A stretch of 64,000 nt of DNA from Chitinophagaceae bacterium (lineage in GTDB: Bacteria > Bacteroidota > Bacteroidia > Chitinophagales > Chitinophagaceae), in the NCBI GenBank assembly GCA_017307755.1, contig JAFKGQ010000003.1, positions 744,001 through 808,000 on the forward strand. The letters are read 5' to 3'. The position numbers and the translations under genes are program-made. The notes beneath the pieces were generated by a model. It was not told where the DNA came from and made no database searches. It worked only from the letters and a program-made list of their open reading frames with translations. Shown here in pieces: positions 18,501 through 26,519 of this stretch (positions are counted from its first letter, which is position 1; each line of letters begins with the position of its first letter).

Positions 18501-18565
18501 TTCTTACGCGGGTGGTGACCCCAGTGCTGTATAAACTGCTGGCGCCGAAGCCGGATGTCAGATAG
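15524..18565 (+). CDS. RND-family efflux transporter, HAE1-like
   Basis: Proton-driven inner-membrane pump of 1013 residues, the usual AcrB-type length. It starts with the typical ITDFSVKNYQFTLIVFVMLA helix and MPRGEDPDI, has two sets of six membrane helices separated by periplasmic loops, and shows VVALGLLVDDSIVVVENIER in helix 4, with the paired Asp of the proton relay. The second half repeats the layout (GIEVKNSILLVDYTDQLRRDG). Drug or solvent export is more likely than metal export because no Met-rich metal site typical for CusA is evident, but the substrate is not readable. The operon ends at a strong terminator 30 bp downstream. Confidence 0.95.
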   Translation: MKITDFSVKNYQFTLIVFVMLAAIGVNSLLNMPRGEDPDIQAPQFSAIVIYPGTSPKDMEELVVDPIEKRINEMDDIKRIRSTIDDGLAVIQIEFKYETDPDKKYQDVVRELDAIRPDLPADVQSIKIQKFTPSDVNILQVALVSETTPYRELEEWSKKLKERLEKVKTLKNVDNWAFPPQQVRVSLNLEKLAQNNIPLNAVLGAIQRENVNIPGGSIEMGARKFNIKTSGDYKNVEEVRNTIVSSTSGKIIYVRDVADVEFNYEEQNYIGRLNGKRAVFVTASRKSGTNIFAVEKAMEPVLQQFQKELPPSIKYEKSFNNAESVRTRLGHFGMDFVIAIFLVLLTLLPLGPRASIVVMISIPLSLAIGLFLLDLFHITINQLSIVGMVVALGLLVDDSIVVVENIERYLRMGYGRKEAAMAATRQIGLAVLGCTATLIFAFLPLMFLPEGAGDFIRSLPAAVVTTVLASLFVSLTIVPFLSSRILSGHEHPEGNFFLRGLKRFINGSYRRLLHAAITKPVVTLLVALAIFVGCLFLVPVVGFSVFPASEKPMFLVNIETPLGTSLPATDSVARWVEREIDQVPDLKNYVTNVGRGNPRIYYNVIPQNEVSNYAQLFIQLKETPPVKKRALIDVLRKKFSYYPGARIEVKDFEQGPPIEAPIAIRLFSDDLDTLRSLAFRVEDLLKRTQGTLYVKNELTTLKTDIKVKVNKEKAGILGVPVNDIDRTVRLAVTGLDIGKFRKDNGDDYNINVCLPRAQRQTLDALDKVYVGAYNGNSIPLSQLADVQFQSSPTSIHHYDKDRYTTVTAFVQNGYNTTRVTADVLKQLDKMSFPKGTSYKAAGEVESKEESFGGLGTIILITVFGILGILILEFKTFRGTLIVLSVVPLGIIGAVLALLFSGNTFSFVAVIGIIALVGIEVKNSILLVDYTDQLRRDGKGLDEAIQEAGETRFVPIILTTLTAIGGLIPLVAENNPLYSPLALVIIGGLLSSTILTRVVTPVLYKLLAPKPDVR

Positions 18566-18594
18566 TTCGATATCAAACGGTAATAGGCGAATGC

Positions 18595-18633
18595 AAAACC
18601 TCCGGGACCTTGTTCCGGAGGTTTTACTTTTAA
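18595..18633 (+). terminator. Terminator of the efflux operon
   Basis: Perfect 11-bp stem AAAACCTCCGG (18595-18605) with CCGGAGGTTTT (18615-18625), then a T-rich stretch. It lies 30 bp after the RND stop. The self-complementary A/T flanks suggest it works in both directions. Confidence 0.85.
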
Positions 18634-18803
18634 GATATTGTCCCGATCTCACCGGACTGAGCTGTTATCCGACATGGGTCTGACCCTAAAAGATAATTAG
18701 CATTTGCCGAAATTAAAACGTAACTTACCAGCGGCTTCTTATTGTCTGATCTGCCTGTTTATCCTATCATCAGCTCGTACATATAAATTGCCACAAATCT
18801 TAG

Positions 18804-18811
18804 TATTTTTG
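18804..18811 (+). promoter_or_regulatory. Possible -7 box before the RRM gene
   Basis: TATTTTTG fits TAnnTTTG. The nearest TTG lies only 13 bp upstream, so the -33 part is poor. It would give a leader of about 40 nt for the RRM gene; the stretch from the previous terminator (18634-18803) shows nothing else I can name. Confidence 0.35.
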
Positions 18812-18858
18812 CTCTTGCTTTCCACAATTCTTTTTTATAATCCTTTAATTAATATAGC

Positions 18859-19161
18859 ATGAATATCTACGTCAGTAATTTGAGTTTTAATGTACAGGAC
18901 GAGGACCTTCGGGATTTTTTTACACCTTATGGAGAGGTGACGTCGGCCAAGATCATCATCGACAAAGCGACCGGAAAGTCAAAAGGTTTTGGCTTTGTGG
19001 AGATGAGCGATGATGCGGCAGCAAGGAAGGCGATAGAAGAGCTCGACAATGCCACAGTCGAAGGGCGTAATATTAAAGTGGCGGAGGCCAGGCCAAAAGA
19101 GGAACGGCCTAATCGCGGCAAAAGTGGAGGCGGAGGCGGGTTCAAAAAGAACCGGTGGTAG
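18859..19161 (+). CDS. RRM-type RNA-binding protein
   Basis: Single RNA-recognition motif of 100 residues, like the cold-inducible Rbp proteins of cyanobacteria and Bacteroidota. RNP2 is IYVSNLSF (3-10) and RNP1 is KGFGFVEM (about 42-49). After the fold a short basic, Gly-rich tail (KSGGGGGFKKNRW) follows, which adds RNA affinity. It lies 28 bp before a cold-shock-domain gene and not far from a desaturase gene on the same strand, so a cold-response role is plausible. No direct regulatory site was seen besides a weak -7 box. Confidence 0.95.
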   Translation: MNIYVSNLSFNVQDEDLRDFFTPYGEVTSAKIIIDKATGKSKGFGFVEMSDDAAARKAIEELDNATVEGRNIKVAEARPKEERPNRGKSGGGGGFKKNRW

Positions 19162-19189
19162 ATCCGATCTTGTCAAAAAAACAATAATT

Positions 19190-19636
19190 ATGGCGAAACC
19201 CAAAGGGATATCCAACAAGCGGGAAAAGGAAAAGCAACGTCAAAAAGAAAAGCAGGAGAAGCGGGAAAAGATGGAGGAGCGCAGGGCCAATCAAACAAGG
19301 GGTAGATCGTTGGATGAAATGCTGGCGTACATTGATGAGGAGGGAAATATAACATCCACTCCACCTGATCCAAATAAGAAGAAAGAGTTTAACGTAGAAG
19401 ATATTGAGATAGGTGTCCCAAAGATGGAAGAGGGGAAGGAAAGGTTGCAAGAGGGGAAAATCGATTATTTCAACGGGTCAAAAGGGTTTGGATTCATCGT
19501 TCAGAGCGATGGGGTAAAGCTCTTTTTTCATATCAATCAGACGACCTATCCTGTAAAGGAGGGAGATATTGTCACCTATACGATAGAAAGAGGGCCGAAG
19601 GGGCTGAATGCGATGGGTGTTAGCAAAAAGCTGTGA
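19190..19636 (+). CDS. Cold-shock-domain protein with charged N-terminal extension
   Basis: Nucleic-acid-binding protein of 148 residues. The C-terminal 60 residues form a cold-shock domain: EGKIDYFNGSKGFGFI with RNP1 KGFGFI, and KLFFHI as RNP2. The first 45 residues are almost only Lys, Glu, Gln and Arg (helical, coiled-coil-like), followed by an acidic linker; this two-part form is common in Bacteroidota. I chose ATG 19190 (MAKPKGISNKRE), as in relatives; a start at 19049 would add 47 residues that overlap the RRM gene out of frame and look non-coding. It probably acts as an RNA chaperone together with the RRM protein. Confidence 0.93.
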   Translation: MAKPKGISNKREKEKQRQKEKQEKREKMEERRANQTRGRSLDEMLAYIDEEGNITSTPPDPNKKKEFNVEDIEIGVPKMEEGKERLQEGKIDYFNGSKGFGFIVQSDGVKLFFHINQTTYPVKEGDIVTYTIERGPKGLNAMGVSKKL

Positions 19637-19685
19637 TCGGTGGTTATGCGCTCAACTACAAAATCCAATATTCAAATAAACTATC

Positions 19686-20711
19686 ATGGTAAAGGGAACG
19701 TTTATCGATAGCCTGCTTCACAGGCCTTCTTATGGATGGAAAGATGAAAACGACGCACTCGTTATTCCTACATCAAAACAGCTGTGGTCGGAAGCTTTTT
19801 CGCGTATCAATGTCTTCAAATCAAAAAAAAACTGGATCTCGTTTGTCAGTTTTGCAATGCTTGCCGGCATGCTGCCATTCTTTTTCCTGTTCCTATTCAG
19901 GTATTTTTCGTGGTATTTAGTGATCGCCATTGTAGTATACAGCATGCTTATCATGGGCACACATGGTACTATCTGGTTCCATAGGTACTGTACGCATAGG
20001 TCTTATGGATTCAGCCACCCGCTGTGGCGTATCATTACGCAGAACCTCGTTATAAAAACCGTTCCAGAGGAGATCTATGTCATTTCGCATCATGTTCACC
20101 ATTGCAAATCGGATGAACCGGGCGATCCATACAACTCACAAGCGGGGCTGTTATATTGTATGCTGGCGGAGTACAATCATCAGCGGGTTTCTCCCGATCT
20201 GAACGAGAATGACCACAAGAAAGCGTTGCATTTCATGGAACATACGGGGGTCAAATTGAATTCCTATTCCGCATATCAAAAATGGGGTTCGATCACCAGT
20301 CCTGCCTATGCCATCGGTATATGGGTGTTAAACTGGAGCTTTTGGTTCCTGATATTTTTTCTATTCGGCGGCCTTGCCCTGGCCTGTGCAATATTTACAG
20401 CAGCCTTGCTTTGGTTTACAGGGATCAGAGCATTTAACTATACAGGTCATGGAGGTGGAAAAGAAAAGCATAAGGATGGAGTCGATTTCGACAGGAGCAA
20501 TTTATCCATAAATCAAACAAGACCGGGTCTGTTAGCGGGCGAATGGCACAATAATCATCACCTCTTTCCCGGGAGCGCCCGCGCGGGATTTCTTCCTGGT
20601 CAATTGGATCTGGCCTGGATTTATATCTATACACTGCGAAAACTTAAAATGGTTGCCTGGTATAAGGATTCAAAAAAAGAGTTTTTGAAGAAGTATGGTG
20701 AAAAAGGATAA
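19686..20711 (+). CDS. Membrane fatty-acyl-CoA delta-9-type desaturase
   Basis: Di-iron membrane enzyme that puts a double bond into fatty acyl chains, adjusting membrane fluidity. The 341 residues hold four membrane helices and three His boxes: HRYCTH (99-104), HHVHH (135-139) and HNNHH (288-292). That pattern places it in the acyl-CoA (stearoyl-CoA) desaturase group. ATAAACTAT ends two bases before the ATG. The gene follows the cold-shock protein by 49 bp, supporting a temperature-response group. Its 3' end overlaps by 17 bp the start of a broken PhyH dioxygenase gene. Confidence 0.94.
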   Translation: MVKGTFIDSLLHRPSYGWKDENDALVIPTSKQLWSEAFSRINVFKSKKNWISFVSFAMLAGMLPFFFLFLFRYFSWYLVIAIVVYSMLIMGTHGTIWFHRYCTHRSYGFSHPLWRIITQNLVIKTVPEEIYVISHHVHHCKSDEPGDPYNSQAGLLYCMLAEYNHQRVSPDLNENDHKKALHFMEHTGVKLNSYSAYQKWGSITSPAYAIGIWVLNWSFWFLIFFLFGGLALACAIFTAALLWFTGIRAFNYTGHGGGKEKHKDGVDFDRSNLSINQTRPGLLAGEWHNNHHLFPGSARAGFLPGQLDLAWIYIYTLRKLKMVAWYKDSKKEFLKKYGEKG

Positions 20712-21101
20712 GGGCCTTTTGGAGGAAGAAAAAACCGCCGAACAGGGGTTTTATATCCTTGAGGATGTTCTCCCGTAGATATTCTGGAAAATATATACAC
20801 TATTCGAATCCACCTGGATGATACGGATGAGGGCAACGGAGCATTAAAGGTAATACCAGGTTCCCATAGGAATGGTGTGGTTCGGCCGGAACTGGCGGAT
20901 AGATTGAAAGAGACAGTATGTAGAGTTAAAAAAGGCGGAGTGATGATCATGAAACCCCTGTTACTGCATGCTTCCGCACGTACGGTGGATACCAGGAACA
21001 GAAGGATTGTCCATATCGAGTTTAGCAATCGCCGTTTGCCGGAGGGACTGGAGTGGGGAGAGAGGCAGAACAGCGGTCCTGGACTGGAAGGGAAAGAATA
21101 G
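20695..21101 (+). pseudogene. Remnant of a phytanoyl-CoA dioxygenase (PhyH) gene
   Basis: Two matching pieces in different frames. The head starts at ATG 20695 and reads 27 codons ending KTAEQGFYILEDVLP before TAG 20776-20778. The tail, open from 20763, reads DILENIYTIRIHLDDTDEGNG, then ALKVIPGSHRNGVV and later PLLLHASARTV, to the stop at 21101; this is the C-terminal part of the PhyH fold with the distal iron His and the 2-oxoglutarate-binding Arg region. The middle of the domain, with the first HxD iron site, is missing. PhyH proteins are normally 250-300 residues, so roughly half is gone by a deletion plus frameshift near 20776. The original gene overlapped the desaturase stop, so the two were once coupled. 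Confidence 0.75.
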
Positions 21102-21214
21102 ATTTCGAACCCGGTTCTTCCTGAATCCTGAAATTTACTATCCCAAGAAGCATTCAGGGTATCTATACTGTCTAAGGATGCCCTCGCTTTTCTGTAACTT
21201 CCGAAAAAACTAAC

Positions 21215-22465
21215 ATGCGCCTGTTTACCCTTCTGCTATTAACCCTGTTCCTGGGCGGGATCAGTCGAGCTCAACCCAGGGCTCCTTTACAGCCGACTGC
21301 TCAGGCGGTGCCCAACCCAACGGAGGATTTTATTTCGCAGCCCATCCTCGCATGGAAGTTCAAGGCAGGACAACCCTTTTTTGCTTCGCCGCTGATAGAT
21401 GAGGACAGGGTCTATGTAGGGAATAACGACAGCAGCCTTTATTGTCTTGACCTCAGCTCCGGCAAGCTCATCTGGAAATTCCCTGCAAAGGGGCCGGTGA
21501 GATCGGGTGTCTGTATCAGTGATGATCGTTTGTTCCTCATAGGCGGTGACAGCGGCGTCTATTGTCTCAACAAGATCAATGGCCGGGTGAACTGGATTTT
21601 CAGGACAGGAGGGGAGCGCATGTATGATCAATATGATTACTATCAGTCTACACCGGTGATAAAAGGCGACACCCTCTTTCTGGGGTCTGGTGACGGGAAT
21701 GTATATGCGTTGAACAGCCATACCGGCGCCCTTATCTGGAAATTCAGGACAGAGAATGTGGTTCATGGCAAAGCTGCATTGTACCATGGCCGGCTATTTA
21801 TAGGCTCTTTTGACGGCTATGCTTATGCCCTGAACACCAGCGATGGCAGTCTGGCCTGGAAGTTGAAATCCCTTGGGCAGCGCTTTTTTCCAAAGGGAGA
21901 GATGCAGTTCTCGCCCGTGGTAGTCGGTGGTCTTGTTCTCATCAGCAGCCGTGATTTCAACCTGTATGCTATCGACGCGGAAAAGGGTTATTGTCATTGG
22001 AACAGACAGTACCCGCGTGGATGGGCGCCTGTCATCACTCCCACGCACCATGATTCTGTCGTGCTGGTGGGCACTTCTGACGATAAGGTGCTGCAGCAGG
22101 TGCGGACAGAAGATGGGAAAGAGCTCTGGTGCGCCAATGTGAAGTTCAACGTTTTCGGGTCCAGCGTCCTGACGACTCATATGTGTTACACCGCTACGCT
22201 GATGGGAAAGGTCTTTGGCATCGACCTGCGGACAGGGGCTATCAACTGGGAATTCACCACCGACATGTATAGAGAGAACAGGCTGAAATATTTCAAACCG
22301 GATGATACCTACCGGGACGATATTTTCTCTATCATCCATTCGCAGGAGGAATATCTGGAATTCCTGAATAAGATCGGGGCTATTTATAGTTCGCCGGCCA
22401 TAGATAAAGATCATATCGTGTTCAGCAGCACGGAGGGGGCGGTGTACTGTTTGAAGAAGGCTTAG
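21215..22465 (+). CDS. Secreted PQQ-type beta-propeller protein
   Basis: Exported protein of 416 residues with a signal peptide (LLLLTLFLGGISRAQ, cut near residue 20). It contains at least seven repeats of the PQQ/BamB beta-propeller type, each with a VYVGNNDSSLYCLDLSSGKL-like core and a closing W.F strand (LIWKFPAKG, VNWIFRTGG, LIWKFRTEN, LAWKLKSLG, INWEFTTDM). There are no residues that prove cofactor binding, and no lipobox as in BamB. A structural or binding role at the cell surface is possible. It follows the PhyH remnant by 113 bp, a stretch that contains a CCTGAAT/ATTCAGG inverted repeat. No partner can be named. Confidence 0.88.
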   Translation: MRLFTLLLLTLFLGGISRAQPRAPLQPTAQAVPNPTEDFISQPILAWKFKAGQPFFASPLIDEDRVYVGNNDSSLYCLDLSSGKLIWKFPAKGPVRSGVCISDDRLFLIGGDSGVYCLNKINGRVNWIFRTGGERMYDQYDYYQSTPVIKGDTLFLGSGDGNVYALNSHTGALIWKFRTENVVHGKAALYHGRLFIGSFDGYAYALNTSDGSLAWKLKSLGQRFFPKGEMQFSPVVVGGLVLISSRDFNLYAIDAEKGYCHWNRQYPRGWAPVITPTHHDSVVLVGTSDDKVLQQVRTEDGKELWCANVKFNVFGSSVLTTHMCYTATLMGKVFGIDLRTGAINWEFTTDMYRENRLKYFKPDDTYRDDIFSIIHSQEEYLEFLNKIGAIYSSPAIDKDHIVFSSTEGAVYCLKKA

Positions 22466-22863
22466 CAATAAAAGAGGCGTCTTTACAGACACCTCTAAAT
22501 AATGTCCAGAAGTACGATGTCCTTGGTTTCCTCAGATATTGGATCATTCTGACTTTTTACCAATGGTTCGCCACAGGCTGGACGGCCGGTCTTAACACAG
22601 GATTGGATTGGTTTTTCGAGGACGATTGGATCCAAAATTCAGCTTTAGATTTTCACCGGTTTTTCCGGAGCATTGGATCTTCACTCCTATATGTTCATTT
22701 GACACTATCTTTATGGCATAGCGCATGCCGAAAAAAACAAGCTTCAAAGTCAATTTCTTATATAGGATTTTTACTATAAGAAATTCCCCGAATGGGAAAA
22801 TATTCCGACCGGGAGAGGCTTTCCGGAGATAAAAGCTAGTAAAACTACGATTATAAGGGCTGC
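22466..22863. other. 398-bp gap between two converging genes
   Basis: No gene is evident. Near the propeller stop an imperfect hairpin AGAGGCGTC/GACACCTCT (about 22470-22495) may be a weak terminator. Further right there is an AT-rich inverted repeat (22752-22785) and several GGATTGGA-like direct repeats around 22600-22680. Nothing else stood out. Confidence 0.5.
22752..22785. repeat. 11-bp perfect inverted repeat
   Basis: AATTTCTTATA (22752-22762) and TATAAGAAATT (22775-22785) around a 12-bp loop. The stem is AT-rich and not followed by a T run on either strand, so it is not a classical terminator. It lies 78 bp from the end of the minus-strand acyltransferase-like gene. Confidence 0.55.
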
Positions 22864-24033
22864 TTATTTTGACAACATCGGGTGTCTTTTAAATTCCTTG
22901 CTCCTATCAAAAAGATAGCGGTAGGTAGCCAGTTTCCGGCTTACAAAGGTATCTCCCAGGGTCTTGGCGATATTGACCATTTTCGGATTGAAGTCCCCGA
23001 TCCATTGCATCTCATAATGGACATAATTGGTCTTGGGCTGAATGACTTTGGCGGACTCGGTGATGATAAAGGCGTCCACTCCAAGTCCCTGGAATTCAGG
23101 AATGACGGCAAAGACCAGGCCGGTGAAATGACGGCAGGCGCCCTGGAATTGCAGCCATAGGAACCGGAGCTTTTGCAGGAGCCCGAATTTCCCGTTGAAG
23201 TGTTTGAAATATTGGTTCAGGTCGGGGATATTGATAAAAAAAGCGATGGGTTTGTCGTTGTGATAAGCGAACCATACGATCCTTTCGTCCATCAGGGGTT
23301 TCATTTTTTTGAAAAGGGCCATGACCTGCTCTTTTTTCATTTCCTTTAATCCGCCATGACCTGCATATGCACCATTATAAATGGCGACAAAATCATCCGC
23401 ATATTTCTCCAGTCTCTTTTTTTCGATCATCCGGGCGCTGAATGCGGGGTCGGCCGACAGGGCGGCATGTCGTTGTATGAGTTTGGCGTTTAAAGGTTTT
23501 TTGGGGTCCAGGCCAAAGCAAAGCTGATAAAAGAAAGGTTTAAAACCATAGTTCTCCAACAATTGCTGGTAATAAGGGGGATTGAAGTTCATCCCATAAG
23601 GAGGTTCTTCAAAACCTTCGATGAGGCATCCCCACCATTTATCCCGTTCGCCAAAATTGATGGGGCCGTCCATGGCCTCCATCCCTTTTTGAAGGAGCCA
23701 GTGCCGGGCCACGTCAAGCAGCGTATCTGCCGCCGCCTGGTTATTGACACAGTCGAAAAAACCGACGCCTCCGACAGGGACGTCGTCCCCCTTGTTCTTG
23801 TATCGTCTATTTACAAAAGCCGCTATCCGGCCGATGAGCCGGCCATCGTCGTCCTTCAGCACCCAGCGGGCGCATTCCCCATGCCGGAAGGCTTTGTTCT
23901 TCTCGGGATCAAAGACTTCCCTTATCTCGGCGTCGATGGGACGGATATAGCCTGGAACTGTGCGGTTCAGTTCTACATTCACCCGTATAAAGTCCTGTTC
24001 AAGTTCGGGGGTATTGACAGATAATAATTGCAT
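22864..24033 (-). CDS. GNAT-superfamily-like protein, YghO type
   Basis: Cytoplasmic protein of 389 residues without signal or membrane segments. It resembles the YghO-like group of large GNAT-fold proteins: an N-terminal part with ARWVLKDDDGRLIGRIAAFV (about 60-79), a middle part rich in aromatic residues (GPINFGERDKWWGCLIEGF, PPYGMNFNPPYY) and a C-terminal acetyltransferase-like core with ITESAKVIQP and YVHYEMQWIGDFNPKM. Substrate unknown; the aromatic middle suggests a large acyl or hydrophobic ligand (inference). A -7-like box, TAAATTTG read on minus at 24051-24044, would place the transcript start close to the ATG at 24033. Confidence 0.8.
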   Translation of the reverse strand: MQLLSVNTPELEQDFIRVNVELNRTVPGYIRPIDAEIREVFDPEKNKAFRHGECARWVLKDDDGRLIGRIAAFVNRRYKNKGDDVPVGGVGFFDCVNNQAAADTLLDVARHWLLQKGMEAMDGPINFGERDKWWGCLIEGFEEPPYGMNFNPPYYQQLLENYGFKPFFYQLCFGLDPKKPLNAKLIQRHAALSADPAFSARMIEKKRLEKYADDFVAIYNGAYAGHGGLKEMKKEQVMALFKKMKPLMDERIVWFAYHNDKPIAFFINIPDLNQYFKHFNGKFGLLQKLRFLWLQFQGACRHFTGLVFAVIPEFQGLGVDAFIITESAKVIQPKTNYVHYEMQWIGDFNPKMVNIAKTLGDTFVSRKLATYRYLFDRSKEFKRHPMLSK

Positions 24034-24132
24034 AATAGGATTGCAAATTTAACCCTTGCCAGCAAACTTTTGTCTTGCTTTACGGGATTGTGATCAGCGG
24101 ACTCCCTGGTCCGCATAAACTTCAAACAGTTT

Positions 24133-24163
24133 TTGGACTTTCCGGTTCAGGCCCGTACTTTTG
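24133..24163 (+). promoter_or_regulatory. atpDC promoter
   Basis: TTG at 24133-24135, 20-bp spacer, TACTTTTG at 24156-24163: a full fit to the Bacteroidota consensus. Transcription should start near 24170, about 20 bp before the atpD ATG. Confidence 0.6.
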
Positions 24164-24185
24164 CAGCCAAATTAAAAGCTTCTAA

Positions 24186-25688
<1,503 letters not shown>

Positions 25689-25698
25689 AAAATAAATC

Positions 25699-25962
25699 AT
25701 GAATCTCGAGATATTAACACCCGAAAAGAAATTGTTCAGCGGCGATGTATACGGTGTACAGTTGCCGGGCGTGACAGGTTTGTTCGAAGTACTGGAAAAA
25801 CATGCTCCGTTGGTGAGCGCGCTGAAGACGGGCAGGGTGAAAGTATTAAAGGATAAAAATAATCACCTCGCTTATTTTACGATCCAAAGCGGTTTTGTGG
25901 AAGTGATAAGTAACAAGGTCACCGTTCTGGTAGAAGGTGCAGTACCTGTCGACACAAAATAA
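25699..25962 (+). CDS. atpC: F1 ATP synthase subunit epsilon, short form
   Basis: Central-stalk subunit of 87 residues, matching only the N-terminal beta-sandwich domain (LEILTPEKKLFSGDVYGVQL, then FEVLEKHAPLVSAL and VEVISNKVTVLVEG). The C-terminal helical hairpin that acts as an ATPase brake in many bacteria is absent, which is usual for this phylum. It overlaps nothing and ends at TAA 25960-25962, directly before a strongly structured intergenic region. Confidence 0.93.
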   Translation: MNLEILTPEKKLFSGDVYGVQLPGVTGLFEVLEKHAPLVSALKTGRVKVLKDKNNHLAYFTIQSGFVEVISNKVTVLVEGAVPVDTK

Positions 25963-26272
25963 TCGGACCGCAGAACGGACCGGAGGTTCGTTGTCTGTAA
26001 CCGAGCGTAGCGAAGGTTACAAACGAGGAGTGACAGAGCAGGGCGAATGTCACGAACAAGGTATCCGAGGAAGGGTCCAACAGTGTTGGAGCCGACGAAA
26101 GATACGGGCGTAGCCCTCGTGGCGAAGCAGCTCTGACAAAGTTCAAGGGACGATGTTCCGACGAAGTTCTCAATAATCAGATTTTTCCGGAAAACGGGTT
26201 ATATTTTTGGACGACCCTTTTTCCGGACATTCTTAGGTCCATCACCCGAAGAAACAAAAATGTTAGTTTTAC
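25963..26272. other. Structured intergenic region after atpC: a series of hairpins with a common loop
   Basis: No gene is visible. Hairpin 1: TGTAACC/GGTTACA (25996-26002 with 26015-26021), loop GAGCGTAGCGAA. Hairpin 2: GTGACA/TGTCAC (26030-26035 with 26048-26053), loop GAGCAGGGCGAA. Hairpin 3: GTATC/GATAC around an inner stem TCCAAC/GTTGGA; its loop also begins with GAG and ends with CGAA. Two weaker ones follow: GGGC-GTA-GCCC and GGGAC-GAT-GTTCC, again followed by CGAAG. CGAA recurs five times. The sequence between the stems is conserved while the stems differ. It could be a structured RNA, a mobile palindromic repeat or the 3' region of the atpDC mRNA. The rest of the 557-bp gap is described in the next entries. 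Confidence 0.6.
26187..26226. repeat. Long hairpin in the atpC downstream region
   Basis: CCGGAAAA-C-GGGT (26187-26199) pairs with ACCC-T-TTTTCCGG (26214-26226): 12 pairs with one C/T mismatch and a 14-base loop. No T run follows, so it may protect the atpDC transcript 3' end rather than end it. Confidence 0.6.
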
Positions 26273-26303
26273 CCCCCCGGCTTTTGCCGGGGGGATTTTT
26301 TTT
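26273..26303 (+). terminator. Strong terminator, part of intergenic element copy 1
   Basis: CCCCCCGGC-TTTT-GCCGGGGGG (26273-26281 with 26286-26294) followed by A and T8. Its 3' arm plus T run can instead pair with 26323-26337. Confidence 0.85.
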
Positions 26304-26379
26304 AGGACTAGTCACCGGAGGCAAAAAAAATCCCCCCAATATATAAGAGTCTAATCAGACCCGGTAGTTTGCTACTGGG
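26273..26379 (+). repeat. Intergenic element, copy 1 (before the DUF4136 gene)
   Basis: Order: terminator hairpin; 15-bp perfect inverted repeat GGGGGGATTTTTTTT (26289-26303) with AAAAAAAATCCCCCC (26323-26337); a 33-nt core (26332-26364) identical in 30 positions with 49689-49721; hairpin CCCGGTAG-TTTG-CTACTGGG (26360-26379). The second copy lies after ftsZ. The last hairpin differs in sequence between copies but keeps its pairing. Confidence 0.7.
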
Positions 26380-26519
26380 AAAATACTCTTTTTTTAATCC
26401 CATTTTAAGAACTGTTAGCCCTCTGTTAAAGCTCCCACCCCTCTTAAACCAGGGGCACTCATTTTGCGTCTATAAGAGCGTAAACGTTAACCTATATATA
26501 AACTAAATACGTCAACAGT

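Noticed and set aside
19049..19189. Upstream extension of the cold-shock protein
   Set aside because: It overlaps the RRM gene in another frame; MAKPKG at 19190 is the family's normal start.
25919..26173. Minus-strand frame of 84 codons after atpC
   Set aside because: It runs through the hairpin series, has no recognisable protein features and starts inside repeated motifs.
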